DNA of 64,000 nucleotides from Microglena sp. YARC. Its lineage: Eukaryota > Chlorophyta > Chlorophyceae > Chlamydomonadales > Chlamydomonadaceae. Made by a program: the position numbers and the translations under genes. Where the stretch lies: positions 175,996,721 through 176,060,720 of the forward strand of contig CM039462.1 of NCBI GenBank assembly GCA_022414725.1, written 5' to 3'. The notes beneath the pieces were generated by a model, which searched no databases, was not told the DNA's origin, and saw only the letters and a list, made by a program, of their open reading frames with translations. The stretch's first letter is position 1. Every line of letters starts with the position of its first letter. Of this stretch, positions 43,561-52,893 are shown piece after piece.

Positions 43561-46158
43561 CATGTGAACACGTTTAAAATAGGGATTGGTTGATGATTCT
43601 TATTTTTTGTTTAAATAATTGTTGTTCCATCCAGATGGAGAGCCTTTTCAGAGGTGTTCATGTGAACACGTTTAAAATAGGGATTGATTGATGATTCTTA
43701 TTTTTTGTTTAAATAATTGTTGTTCCCCAGATGGAGAGCCTTTTCAGAGGTGTTCATGTGAACACGTTTAAAATAGGGATTGATTGATGATTCTTATTTT
43801 TTGTTTAAATAATTGTTGTTCCCGAGATGGAGAGCCTTTTCAGAGGTGTTCATGTGAACACGTTTAAAATAGGGATTGATTGATGATTCTTATTTTTTTT
43901 GTTTAAATAATTGTTGTTCCCGAGATGGAGAGCCTTTTCAGAGGTGTTCATGTGAACACCTCTGAAATAGGGATTGATTGATGATTCTTATTTTTTGTTT
44001 AAATAATTGTTGTTCCCCAGATGGAGAGCCTTTTCAGAGGTGTTCATGTGAACAGAAAATAGGGATTGATTGATGATTCTTATTTTTTTGTTTAAATAAT
44101 TGTTGTTCCCGAGATGGAGAGCCTTTTCAGAGGTGTTCATGTGAACACCTCTGAAATAGGGATTGATTGATGACTCTTATTTTTTGTTTAAATAATTGTT
44201 GTTCCCCAGATGGAGAGCCTTTTCAGAGGTGTTCATGTGAACACCTCTGAAATAGGGATTGATTGATGACTCTTATTTTTTGTTTAAATAATTGTTGTTC
44301 CCCAGATGGAGAGCCTTTTCAGAGGTGTTCATGTGAACACGTTTAAAATAGGGATTGATTGATGATTCTTATTTTTTGTTTAAATAATTGTTGTTCCCCA
44401 GATGGAGAGCCTTTTCAGAGGTGTTCATGTGAACACCTCTGAAATAGGGATTGATTGATGACTCTTATTTTTTGTTTAAATAATTGTTGTTCCCCAGATG
44501 GAGAGCCTTTTCAGAGGTGTTCATGTGAACACCTCTGAAATAGGGATTGATTGATGACTCTTATTTTTTGTTTAAATAATTGTTGTTCCCCAGATGGAGA
44601 GCCTTTTCAGAGGTGTTCATGTGAACACGTTTAAAATAGGGATTGATTGATGACTCTTATTTTTTGTTTAAATAATTGTTGTTCCCCAGATGGAGAGCCT
44701 TTTCAGAGGTGTTCATGTGAACACGTTTAAAATAGGGATTGATTGATGATTCTTATTTTTTGTTTAAATAATTGTTGTTCCCGAGATGGAGAGCCTTTTC
44801 AGAGGTGTTCATGTGAACACCTCTGAAATAGGGATTGATTGATGACTCTTATTTTTTGTTTAAATAATTGTTGTTCCCCAGATGGAGAGCCTTTTCAGAG
44901 GTGTTCATGTGAACACCTCTGAAATAGGGATTGATTGATGACTCTTATTTTTTGTTTAAATAATTGTTGTTCCCCAGATGGAGAGCCTTTTCAGAGGTGT
45001 TCATGTGAACACGTTTAAAATAGGGATTGGTTGATGATTCTTATTTTTTGTTTAAATAATTGTTGTTCCATCCAGATGGAGAGCCTTTTCAGAGGTGTTC
45101 ATGTGAACACGTTTAAAATAGGGATTGATTGATGATTCTTATTTTTTGTTTAAATAATTGTTGTTCCCCAGATGGAGAGCCTTTTCAGAGGTGTTCATGT
45201 GAACAGGTTAAAAATAGGGATTGATTGATGATTCTTATTTTTTGTTTAAATAATTGTTGTTCCCCAGATGGAGAGCCTTTTCAGAGGTGTTCATGTGAAC
45301 ACGTTTAAAATAGGAATTGATTGATGATTCTTATTTTTTGTTTAAATAATTGTTGTTCCCCAGATGGAGAGCCTTTCCAGAGGTGTTCATGTGAACACGT
45401 TTAAAATAGGGATTGATTGATGACTCTTATTTTTTGTTTAAATAATTGTTGTTCCCCAGATGGGGAGCCTTTTCAGAGGTGTTCATGTGAACACGTTTAA
45501 AATAGGGATTGGTTGATGATTCTTATTTTTTGTTTAAATAATTGTTGTTCCATCCAGATGGAGAGCCTTTTCAGAGGTGTTCATGTGAACACGTTTAAAA
45601 TAGGGATTGATTGATGATTCTTATTTTTTGTTTAAATAATTGTTGTTCCCCAGATGGAGAGCCTTTTCAGAGGTGTTCATGTGAACACGTTTAAAATAGG
45701 GATTGATTGATGATTCTTATTTTTTGTTTAAATAATTGTTGTTCCCCAGATGGAGAGCCTTTTCAGAGGTGTTCATGTGAACACGTTTAAAATAGGGATT
45801 GATTGATGATTCTTATTTTTTGTTTAAATAATTGTTGTTCCCTAGATGGAGAGCCTTTTCAGAGGTGTTCATGTGAACACGTTTAAAATAGGGATTGATT
45901 GATGATTCTTATTTTTTGTTTAAATAATTGTTGTTCCCCAGATGGAGAGCCTTTTCAGAGGTGTTCATGTGAACACGTTTAAAATAGGGATTGATTGATG
46001 ATTCTTATTTTTTGTTTAAATAATTGTTGTTCCCCAGATGAAGAGCCTTTTCAGAGGTGTTCATGTGAACACGTTTAAAATAGGAATTGATTGATGATTC
46101 TTATTTTTTGTTTAAATAATTGTTGTTCCCGAGATGGAGAGACTTTTCAGAGGTTCCC
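43561..46158 (+). repeat. Array 3 of the 93-94 bp palindrome repeat, about 27 units
   Basis: Orientation is that of array 1. Two unit types are mixed: one with GTGAACACGTTTAAAATAGG, the other with GTGAACACCTCTGAAATAGG, in which AGAGGTGTTCA-TG-TGAACACCTCT is an 11-bp perfect inverted repeat. A rarer unit (GGTTGATG with CCATCCAGATGG) recurs at about 43580, 45025 and 45505, showing higher-order duplication. There are no unique spacers and no gene. It begins right after the desaturase fragment and ends 50 bp before the gene at 46210. Confidence 0.94.
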
Positions 46159-46209
46159 CAGATTATTTGAGAACAAATGTATGTTGTGTGTGCATCCTAC
46201 TACTGCACG

Positions 46210-48705
46210 ATGAAGAAATCCCCAAGGACCAGTATCAGCAACCATAACACGAAAGGGCGGCGGCGGTCGTCGCCGTCATGGACGATGATGTTGGGCATCG
46301 TCGCCCTCATTCTTGTTGCGTTGATGATAGTTCTCGTCGTCGTATTAGTGTTAAGAAGGCGGCGGAGGCGGGCGGAGGCATATTTAGAGGCGTTCGACGA
46401 GTCGACTAATAATAGCACGGGTCCGCAGAAGTACGTGTCCGTCGTGCACACGCAGCCGTCCCACCGCGTGTTCGTGGACGACACCGAGGCGTCCATTTCG
46501 GCCGACGCCATGTCCGTGTTGGCTCCGCTGGAGGCGTACGGTCTCACGGTCGTCGTGCGCGGCTCGAACGAAGCAGACGCATATCGGAAACTCGAGAAGG
46601 AACGCGGGTACACGAACGCAACCTTCAGCCGACTGATCGTCGCGGACGCCCTGGCCGCCTCGGTGGTGTCGGCCTCTCCCGCCGCCGCCGCAGCCGGTTC
46701 AAAACCGCAGGCTCCGAACCTGGTCGTCACCCTGTTTGACTCGTTCAGCGTGCTCTTCCTGCTGGCGGGCCCCTCGACGATGATGTCCGCGTCGACGCTA
46801 CGTGACGTCTCCGTCGCGAAGGGCGCGTCCTCGCCGCTCGTCGTCCGGTGCGTGGGGCAGGTTTCCGCAGGAGCCGTGGGCGTCCTCGAGAAGCTCATGG
46901 CGCGCCAGAAGAACACGAAGACCGCCGTGCCACCCATGAAGCTGATTACCGCGCCCAGACACCCCCCGGAAGAGTGTCCGCCGAAGGATAAGGATGCTGA
47001 TGCTGCTGCTGGTGGTAAACCTGCTGCCGCGGATGAAGAATACGACGTCCTGGCGATATGGGGGTCCCCCGAGTTCATTCGCCGGACGGTCAAGGCGATG
47101 TGCCGCGACCAAGCCAGCGCCGGAGTCAAGTGCTTGCAGTACACGGGCTTGGATGACACGGCGGACATGATGGCGGTGTCCACGGCCGTGCTCCCCTACG
47201 ACGTCGACGTGAAGAACATCCTGCCGGACGCCCGAATCGGGGTGGAGCCCGCGACGCGCGTGATGGCCGTCTTCAAGAGCCACACGTCCGTGCTCATGGA
47301 GACAGCATCATCATCAGCAGAATCATCAGCAGCATCACCACCTGCCGGCGCCGCTCCGGAGGCGCCGGTATCCGCAGCAGCATCATCAGCATCATCATCA
47401 CCTGCCGGCGCCGCTCCGGAGGCATCAGCATCAGCATCACCTGCCGGCGACGCCGCCTCGCCGAAGGAACAGTTCTGCGGCTCCGGCTCCGGTTCGTTGT
47501 GCGGCCCGCAGTCTGCGCCGGCGTCCGTCCTGAGCACCGACCCCTCCCTGTCCGCCCCCATCGTCCGCGCCGCCTTCCAGGCGCTGGCCGACAGCGAGGA
47601 CGGCGCCGACCACGTGAGCATGACCAACATGACATTGTGGCAGGAGTCCCTGCAGATTGCGCCGGCGGTGAAGGACGCGCTTGCGAAGGCGAACGAGAAG
47701 CTGGGCGTGTCCTCGTCCTCGTCCGCGTCCGATGTGAAATCGACGAAAGAGGCGTTCGACGGGGGAGGCCCTTCGGGGGGTCGGGGGGGGCGACGCGACG
47801 ACCCTCCCTTGCTGATTGAGCCTCCGTCGAACCTCGAGATGCGGTTGGTGCGCACGGAGACGCTGTTCAACCGGGGGGGGCGCCGCGTGGACCGGCACCG
47901 CACGTTCCTCGCATCGGTAGACGCAGGCTCCGCCTCCATCGCGCGCGCCGGCGACGTCGTCTTCCTCGCGCACCAGGTCGACGCGCGGCGGAACGGGGCG
48001 TACTTCGTGTCGGACGTGACCTCGTCCGCCTGGCTGCTGACAACACACTGGGTCTTGCGCGAGGACAATAGTAGTAGTATTGTAGGCGCGTCGGACCCGA
48101 GCGCGGTGTCGGTGGTGAGCGTGGACCTGCGCTCGCGGCGCGCCGATGTCCGGGTGAAGACGGGGGCGAGCAGCGTCCGGTGGTGGCGAGGCGCGCCCTG
48201 CGTCATCCGACTGGCTGCTGCTGCTGGTACAACAAAAACAACAACAAAAACAACAACTCCTCCGCCGCCGTCTTTCCTGGTGGGTCGCGTCGTCTCATTC
48301 GACCGGGCCACGCGCTCGCTCGTCGTGGACATCGTCTCCGCGCAGCCTACAGACCGCGTGTCCGACAAGGATGCCGTCGCGGAGGACGACATTTTCGGCC
48401 CGGGGTTCGTGTGCTCCTCGTCCACGGCGCAGTCGTCGGGCGTCTTCAACACGCGGGCGGCGTGCACGTCGGCGTCGGGTGGCGGCGGCGCGTGGGACCG
48501 GCCGTGCACCGAGGACGAGGACTGCCCCTTCTTCCGGCTGGGCTCCGGCAGGCGCGGCGAAGGCGAAGTGCTTGGGGGGTGCCACGTTCCGTCGGGGGGG
48601 GCGTGCGAGATGCCGCTGGGCGTCAGCCGCGTGGGCTTCCGGCAGTACCAGGGGGAGCCGGTCGACTCCCCCCCGTTGTTTGCATTCCAGGACGTGGCGC
48701 CTTAA
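46210..48705 (+). CDS. Large type-I/II membrane protein, 831 aa, unknown
   Basis: The ATG at 46210 is favoured; an in-frame ATG at 46177 adds 11 residues. A basic N-terminus is followed by one strong transmembrane segment (MLGIVALILVALMIVLVVVL), then RRRRRRAE. The ectodomain has an alpha/beta-looking part (SADAMSVLAPLEAYGLTVVV, then YDVLAIWGSPEFIRRTVKAM), an Ala/Ser/Pro-rich linker with three repeats (SSPAGAAPEA), and a Cys-containing C-terminal part (FGPGFVCSSSTAQSSG, then CTEDEDCPFFRLGSG). No family recognised. Likely a virion membrane protein. Confidence 0.7.
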   Translation: MKKSPRTSISNHNTKGRRRSSPSWTMMLGIVALILVALMIVLVVVLVLRRRRRRAEAYLEAFDESTNNSTGPQKYVSVVHTQPSHRVFVDDTEASISADAMSVLAPLEAYGLTVVVRGSNEADAYRKLEKERGYTNATFSRLIVADALAASVVSASPAAAAAGSKPQAPNLVVTLFDSFSVLFLLAGPSTMMSASTLRDVSVAKGASSPLVVRCVGQVSAGAVGVLEKLMARQKNTKTAVPPMKLITAPRHPPEECPPKDKDADAAAGGKPAAADEEYDVLAIWGSPEFIRRTVKAMCRDQASAGVKCLQYTGLDDTADMMAVSTAVLPYDVDVKNILPDARIGVEPATRVMAVFKSHTSVLMETASSSAESSAASPPAGAAPEAPVSAAASSASSSPAGAAPEASASASPAGDAASPKEQFCGSGSGSLCGPQSAPASVLSTDPSLSAPIVRAAFQALADSEDGADHVSMTNMTLWQESLQIAPAVKDALAKANEKLGVSSSSSASDVKSTKEAFDGGGPSGGRGGRRDDPPLLIEPPSNLEMRLVRTETLFNRGGRRVDRHRTFLASVDAGSASIARAGDVVFLAHQVDARRNGAYFVSDVTSSAWLLTTHWVLREDNSSSIVGASDPSAVSVVSVDLRSRRADVRVKTGASSVRWWRGAPCVIRLAAAAGTTKTTTKTTTPPPPSFLVGRVVSFDRATRSLVVDIVSAQPTDRVSDKDAVAEDDIFGPGFVCSSSTAQSSGVFNTRAACTSASGGGGAWDRPCTEDEDCPFFRLGSGRRGEGEVLGGCHVPSGGACEMPLGVSRVGFRQYQGEPVDSPPLFAFQDVAP

Positions 48706-48768
48706 GAGACAGAATTGTGTGTGCGTCGCCACGAGTCGTTTTAATGTTCCGTTGAAAGTAAGATAAGA

Positions 48769-49449
48769 ATGGAGACGTCTGAGGATATTCTCCAGATCGC
48801 CATAGAGCTTATTCGCCGCAGCCAGACCTATGAGCCCAGTGGGAAACAAAGCTTTTTAAAACCGAGTTCGAACCCGAACTCGACCAAGACCAAGCCCAAT
48901 AATGAGCCCGGCGCCGAAGAAGACCCCGACGGGTTCGTGCACGTTGACTCGTCGGACATCGTCGTAGGGTCTTCGGAGCATGCGCCTGAGACTGAGACTG
49001 AGCCTGCGCCTGAGCCTGCGACTGAGACTGAGACTGAGACTGAGACTGCTCCTGCGCCTGCGCCTGCTCATGCGCCTGCGCCTGCGTCTGCGTTCGAAGG
49101 ATGTCCGGATATCGTCGGCGGATGTCCTCACACGAGCGGGGCTCCTGCGGAACTCGCAATCGAGTACGCCGAATTCGCCCAGAAGTATCCGTACCTCTTC
49201 CGTATGTGCACGAACGTTCCTACCCCCGAATCAGCCAATAACCTGATCAAGATCTTGCCGATGATGCTGCGTCAGAGAGACCGTGCCCTCGTCGCCGACG
49301 CCGGCGTCCTCCCAAATAATAACAATGTTCAGTCGGACCGACTCAAGTCGGCGACGGAGGCGGTAATGCAGCGACTGAATGACACTTACGTTGCCCCATT
49401 GGGGATAAAGCAGTCGGCCGATTATCGGAACGTCAAATCTAGAAAATAG
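48769..49449 (+). CDS. Uncharacterised protein, 226 aa, with acidic Glu/Pro/Ala/Thr repeat
   Basis: The N-terminal helix (EDILQIAIELIRRSQTYEPS) is followed by an acidic linker with ETETETAPAPAPAHAPAPAS repeats, then a compact domain (ELAIEYAEFAQKYPYLFRMC, then NNLIKILPMMLRQRDRALVA) and a C-terminal helix (SATEAVMQRLNDTYVAPLG). Not recognised. It is convergent with the amidotransferase gene; a hairpin lies between. Confidence 0.65.
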   Translation: METSEDILQIAIELIRRSQTYEPSGKQSFLKPSSNPNSTKTKPNNEPGAEEDPDGFVHVDSSDIVVGSSEHAPETETEPAPEPATETETETETAPAPAPAHAPAPASAFEGCPDIVGGCPHTSGAPAELAIEYAEFAQKYPYLFRMCTNVPTPESANNLIKILPMMLRQRDRALVADAGVLPNNNNVQSDRLKSATEAVMQRLNDTYVAPLGIKQSADYRNVKSRK

Positions 49450-49564
49450 TTGTTCATGCATCTTGGGACATTTGGGCTTCTGAAAAGTTGACCAATTCAA
49501 AACGTGTAACCAAACACAAAACATTCATTTTACATGTTCGAAATAACCTGAAAAGTCAAACCGA

Positions 49565-49583
49565 TTGCTCACATCGTGAGCAA
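49565..49583. terminator. TTGCTCAC hairpin between convergent genes
   Basis: TTGCTCAC-ATC-GTGAGCAA is a perfect 8-bp stem with a 3-base loop in the 173-bp spacer between two convergent genes. In several giant viruses transcripts end at such palindromes, so a shared transcript-end signal is a reasonable reading. Confidence 0.45.
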
Positions 49584-49622
49584 GATTCATAGGGGATTAT
49601 TGGAATAGCATGTTGATTGTTA

Positions 49623-50225
49623 TTACACATTGTTTTTAGGAAGACACATCCTTGCAAAGTTCTTGAGGACGACGTGGGAAGCTTCATGGTATTCTGGATG
49701 AAACAGGACACCATGGCGTTTGCAACGTCTTTGCGTAGAGAAACTGAATGCGCACGGATGCTCCTTGCCCCTGAACTTGAAACACGCGAGGACGATGGAC
49801 GCATCGGTTTTGTCGACGATCAGATCCGAAAAGCAGAAGCGAAGAGCCTCCATGGCGCACCCGGCCAGCAGAGGGCTCTTGACCTTGCCTGTCACCTTCA
49901 CATCCATGTCCTTGCAGATGTACGCGCCGAGGTTGCGGAGCTTGCCGCCGTACAAGACATGGAGGACCTGGCATCCAAAGCAGATGCTGAGCACCGGGAC
50001 GCCAGGCAGCTGGTCCAGAACCCTGAAATTCTGCGCGATTGCGTCGAATAGGACGGGTTGAGACAGCTTCATCGGACCTCCAGAAAGCACCACACCTGTA
50101 ATTCTTCGTTTGAGAGCCACAAGGTCATCGACTGTGGCATCGTACACATGGAACGGGATGCTGCACGTGTAGAGTGCGGATTGGAGCGTACTTTCTTGTA
50201 TGCCGTTGTCAACAACGAGAATCAT
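49623..50225 (-). CDS. Class I glutamine amidotransferase-like protein, 200 aa
   Basis: The start MILVVDNGIQESTLQSALYT is preferred over an upstream non-ATG codon. The GATase1 fold is marked by GVVLSGGPMKLSQP (GG-P loop), VPVLSICFGCQVLHVLYGGK with the nucleophilic Cys in I-C-F-G, and GVLFHPEYHE with the catalytic His and Glu. It resembles the amidotransferase domain of GMP synthase, but no synthetase domain is attached, so it may release ammonia for a partner or act as a gamma-glutamyl hydrolase. A hairpin (GGTGTCCCA ... TGGGACACC) lies 40-80 bp upstream. Confidence 0.8.
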   Translation of the reverse strand: MILVVDNGIQESTLQSALYTCSIPFHVYDATVDDLVALKRRITGVVLSGGPMKLSQPVLFDAIAQNFRVLDQLPGVPVLSICFGCQVLHVLYGGKLRNLGAYICKDMDVKVTGKVKSPLLAGCAMEALRFCFSDLIVDKTDASIVLACFKFRGKEHPCAFSFSTQRRCKRHGVLFHPEYHEASHVVLKNFARMCLPKNNV

Positions 50226-50263
50226 ACAGCTATGGATATTTGAAAGTGGGACTTTCAAAACAA

Positions 50264-50337
50264 GGTGTCCCAATACAGTCAGAGACAAAAAAATATGGGA
50301 CACCCTTACCGGTGGTGACCCTTGAACCCAATCTACC
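50264..50337 (-). repeat. Hairpin-bearing dispersed repeat upstream of the amidotransferase gene
   Basis: GGTGTCCCA and TGGGACACC form a perfect 9-bp inverted repeat with a 24-base loop. The segment GACAAAAAAA to CCTTGAACCCAAT is present in inverse at 2510-2564 and, shorter, at 60357-60391 (CATTGGGTTCAACGGTCCCA). This suggests a short dispersed element or a shared control region. Confidence 0.6.
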
Positions 50338-50390
50338 CTGGTCTACCCTTTGGATTCGACAGGATTTGATGGATGCTCCCTATAAATGCG

Positions 50391-50755
50391 CTGGGAGGGC
50401 CATGGACGCGGGTAAGAACGCGGCCAGGAAGATGAGCGTCCTCGAGAGGAGCTCGATGTTCCGTGCCAGCGCGGGCGACGCGGGCGTCCCTCCGGTGACA
50501 TGGGAAGGAAACGGACCAGCACGCGGGTCAAAGACGCCATGGGAAGCAGCGTGACGAGGGCGAAGACGAGTCCCGCCACCAATGATATCATGATCGCGCC
50601 CCACGGCACGATGAAAGAAGTAGTAGTGGGAAAGGGTTGCTGTTGAATACGCTTGGTCACATCATCGCTATGGGTCTGGGTCGCGTCGTCGTTATGGATC
50701 ATCATGTTCCCGGTGTTATCCGACGACTGGGTGTCGCTGACATGATGATGAACCG

Positions 50756-50790
<35 letters not shown>

Positions 50791-50839
50791 AGATGTTGCT
50801 GTTGCTGTAGCTGTAGCTGTTGCTGTTGCTGTTGCTGTA

Positions 50840-50876
<37 letters not shown>

Positions 50877-51242
50877 ATGTTGAGGTTGAGGTTGCTGTGT
50901 TTGGTGTGCTGGAGCCTGTTGCTGCTGCGGCTGCATTGTTTGCATATTTTGAATGGGTTGCTGCATCTCGGGTAATATGTTGGGGTTGTAGGTGGGTGGC
51001 GGAGTGGGCATGTTGTTGTTTTTGTTTTTGTTGTTGGCGTTGGCGTTGTTGTTGGCGTTGGCGTTGTTGTTGGCGTTCGAGTTGATGAAATCGAGTGTTT
51101 CGCGGACGGTGTCTTCGTCGTCCTCGTCCAGGTCCATGTCCTTCATTTTCGTGGCATGCGGGGTGGGCATGAACGTGGTTGCCATCATCATGGGCGTTTG
51201 TTGGTGCTGGTGGTTGGGATGGGGTGGCGATGCGTTCAGCAT
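50391..51242 (-). CDS. PolyQ protein with C-terminal membrane segments (frame break)
   Basis: The ATG at 51242 starts MLNASPPHPNHQHQQ. An acidic helix (MDLDEDDEDTVRETLDFINS), Asn repeats and a long Gln/His tract (CTG/TTG repeats at 50755-50890) follow, then a membrane segment (WGAIMISLVAGLVFALVTLL). After VLVRFLP the uncorrected frame gives an Arg/Ser-rich tail to 50343. One more C in the CCC near 50509 gives HVTGGTPASPALARNIELLS then RTLIFLAAFLPASMALPAHL, a second hydrophobic helix ending at 50391. The corrected end is more protein-like. Function unknown. Confidence 0.6.
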
Positions 51243-51283
51243 TTGGTGGATTTGAATTGGGCAACAAAACGAATCGTCGGGAA

Positions 51284-51646
51284 TCAACGCATCATGATGA
51301 AAATGAGGAACATGCCGGTGGTCATTGCGCAGAACGTGTGGAAAACCTGCGCATCTTTGTCACTTGTCTTGTTATTATAGCTCTTGGTGTACCCGATGTG
51401 CATGCGGACCGCTTTGTCGATCATCATGGACACGTACAAAGCGGACACGGTGACCATCAGCGGCACCAGGATTTTCAGCTTCCAGACCTTTTTGACGACG
51501 CGCATGACGGCGATGTAAACGCCGGCTGCGATAAACGTGGCAACCGTTTGTATCAGGGCGAGCGCCACGTCATACCTGACGTTTATCCAGGACGAAAGGA
51601 GGAGTGAGGTCGCGAGTCCCGCCGCCACCGCGCACACGTGCACCAA
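51284..51646 (-). CDS. Small multi-pass membrane protein, 120 aa
   Basis: Three or four hydrophobic helices: VCAVAAGLATSLLLSSWI, VALALIQTVATFIAAGVYIA, ILVPLMVTVSALYVSMMI and TFCAMTTGMFLIFIMM. No ATG is present near the start; the frame opens at TTG 51646, so either a non-ATG start is used or the start is masked by an indel (an A8 run lies just upstream at 51684). The 3' end lies 42 bp before the polyQ gene on the same strand. Function unknown. Confidence 0.6.
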   Translation of the reverse strand: MVHVCAVAAGLATSLLLSSWINVRYDVALALIQTVATFIAAGVYIAVMRVVKKVWKLKILVPLMVTVSALYVSMMIDKAVRMHIGYTKSYNNKTSDKDAQVFHTFCAMTTGMFLIFIMMR

Positions 51647-51671
51647 CTGTTGTTCCCCAATAATTTGACAA

Positions 51672-51968
51672 CTACCTCTGTTTTTTTTGCAGCGCTCGGA
51701 TCACGAGCTTCTTCCCGCCCCCCCAAACGATTCCACGGGCCCCCTGCAGAAAGGATATCGTGATCACGAGGAGACACGCCTTGAACAGGTAGAACAACAC
51801 GACGTATTGTTGATGCTTGGCCAGGAACTCGCTGATCTCGTTGACGTGCACGTGCTGGTGCTTGCAGAACGCGTGCAGCGCCAGGAATGCGATGCCCGCG
51901 ATCGCGGTGATCACGTACGGAAGAATGCTACTGCTACCACCACCAGTATTACAGTCCGCTGGGGCCAT
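51672..51968 (-). CDS. Small membrane protein, 98 aa
   Basis: Start MAPADCNTGGGSSSILPYVI. Two hydrophobic segments are clear: YVITAIAGIAFLALHAFC and YVVLFYLFKACLLVITISFL, with a His-containing loop (CKHQHVHVNEISEFLAKHQQ) between. The basic C-terminus (KKLVIRALQKKQR) ends over an A8 run, so the exact end could shift with a one-base error. It is part of a same-strand cluster with the SNase upstream. No family recognised. Confidence 0.65.
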   Translation of the reverse strand: MAPADCNTGGGSSSILPYVITAIAGIAFLALHAFCKHQHVHVNEISEFLAKHQQYVVLFYLFKACLLVITISFLQGARGIVWGGGKKLVIRALQKKQR

Positions 51969-51994
51969 GTTTTTATGATGACATCACAAATTAT

Positions 51995-52498
51995 TCAGGA
52001 TGCGCACATGAAGGGCCGCGCGTGGTTCTCCTCGACCATGATGTCGTTCACGCACAACATGTCGTTCTTCTCGTCGAGGAGGAAGATGCGGGCCAGCACG
52101 CGACCGTACTTGTCGGACTTGGGCGAGCACTCGGCCCACGCGAAGTACGAGCGCGTTCCTTCGTCGTTGACCAACTTCTTCAGCCGCCCCGTCTCGAGGA
52201 CGGGCGACTCCAAACGGAGCAGGAGCTGCGCCAGACGGCTGCGGGCATCGAGGCCGCCCCCACTCAAGCGATCTTCCCCGCGCATCTCAGGGGCGTCGAT
52301 GCCGAGCAGGCGGAACCTGAACTTGGCGAAGCAGGCTCCGCCGTCGTCGTCTCCATCATCATTAGTATTAGCAAAAGATGAGGAAGGCACCTTCGCGATC
52401 GCGGTTATGGTGTCGCCGTCGTACACGTCCACGACCTTGATGCGCACGCGCCCCCTGAGCGCGAAGTAATCGCAATTGTGAGACCAAAGAGATTCCAT
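51995..52498 (-). CDS. Staphylococcal-nuclease-fold (SNase/TNase-like) protein
   Basis: With the ATG at 52498 the protein is 167 residues. The SNase OB-fold motifs are in order: VRIKVVDVYDGDTITAIAKV (metal-binding Asp), FRFRLLGIDAPEMRGED (Arg and Glu), DKYGRVLARIFL (second Arg) and VNDIMVEENHARPF (the C-terminal 'N-x-x-x-V-x-x-G/N-x-A' helix). All catalytic residues seen in staphylococcal nuclease have counterparts. An acidic insert (NTNDDGDDDGG) extends one loop. It should hydrolyse DNA or RNA with calcium; SNase-like genes occur in many algal giant viruses. It heads a minus-strand cluster of small membrane proteins. Confidence 0.87.
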   Translation of the reverse strand: MESLWSHNCDYFALRGRVRIKVVDVYDGDTITAIAKVPSSSFANTNDDGDDDGGACFAKFRFRLLGIDAPEMRGEDRLSGGGLDARSRLAQLLLRLESPVLETGRLKKLVNDEGTRSYFAWAECSPKSDKYGRVLARIFLLDEKNDMLCVNDIMVEENHARPFMCAS

Positions 52499-52637
52499 TT
52501 GAATTGTGTTTTCGTAAATGTAATAGTGAATCAATTCTTAATACAACTTGGACCGACGGTCGTTTGAGGAGTAGGTGGCTACCACAGTTGTTCTCAAATA
52601 AAGTGGGACACACCTTATTCTGATTCTGATTCTGATT
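52499..52637. other. Promoter-proximal spacer of the SNase gene with repeat patches
   Basis: ACTTGGACCGACGGTCG (52546) also occurs at the start of the transposase relic (2899). GTTGTTCTCAAATAAAG (52583) and AAAGTGGGACACACCTT (52598) resemble pieces near 2438, 50246 and 60190. No gene seen. Confidence 0.45.
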
Positions 52638-52808
52638 ATGATGACTGCAGATCGTTGCTTTTGGGCAACGTTGGGGGTGCAGCAGGTTGAAGAGGTTCTC
52701 GAAAATAGTCCTATATCCTATCCACAGTGGTATGTGCATCCAACGAAAGCCGCACGGGACAGACCTGAATGTCCCTCTGCCTTACGCCTCTCGTATTCGT
52801 CCTTATAA
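52638..52808 (+). CDS. Possible small protein, 56 aa
   Basis: ATGATGACTGCAGATCG opens a short frame with non-biased composition (RCFWATLGVQQVEEVLENSP, then YPQWYVHPTKAARDRPECPS) in the spacer between the SNase gene and the fibre gene end. It is preceded by a TTCTGATTCTGATTCTGAT slippage tract. No family; may be spurious. Confidence 0.25.
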   Translation: MMTADRCFWATLGVQQVEEVLENSPISYPQWYVHPTKAARDRPECPSALRLSYSSL

Positions 52809-52893
52809 ATGATGCTCGTCGTAGATACATCTGATGATGATGATGATGATGCGGGTTCAGTTACCATCCAACGCATCTCGTAGGCAGGTTCGG

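Noticed and set aside
43102..43563. Reverse-strand 153-aa frame
   Set aside because: The forward strand shows the desaturase His motifs; the reverse frame has no recognisable features.
33741..46158. The 93-94 bp arrays as CRISPR arrays
   Set aside because: The whole unit repeats without unique spacers, and no cas genes are present.
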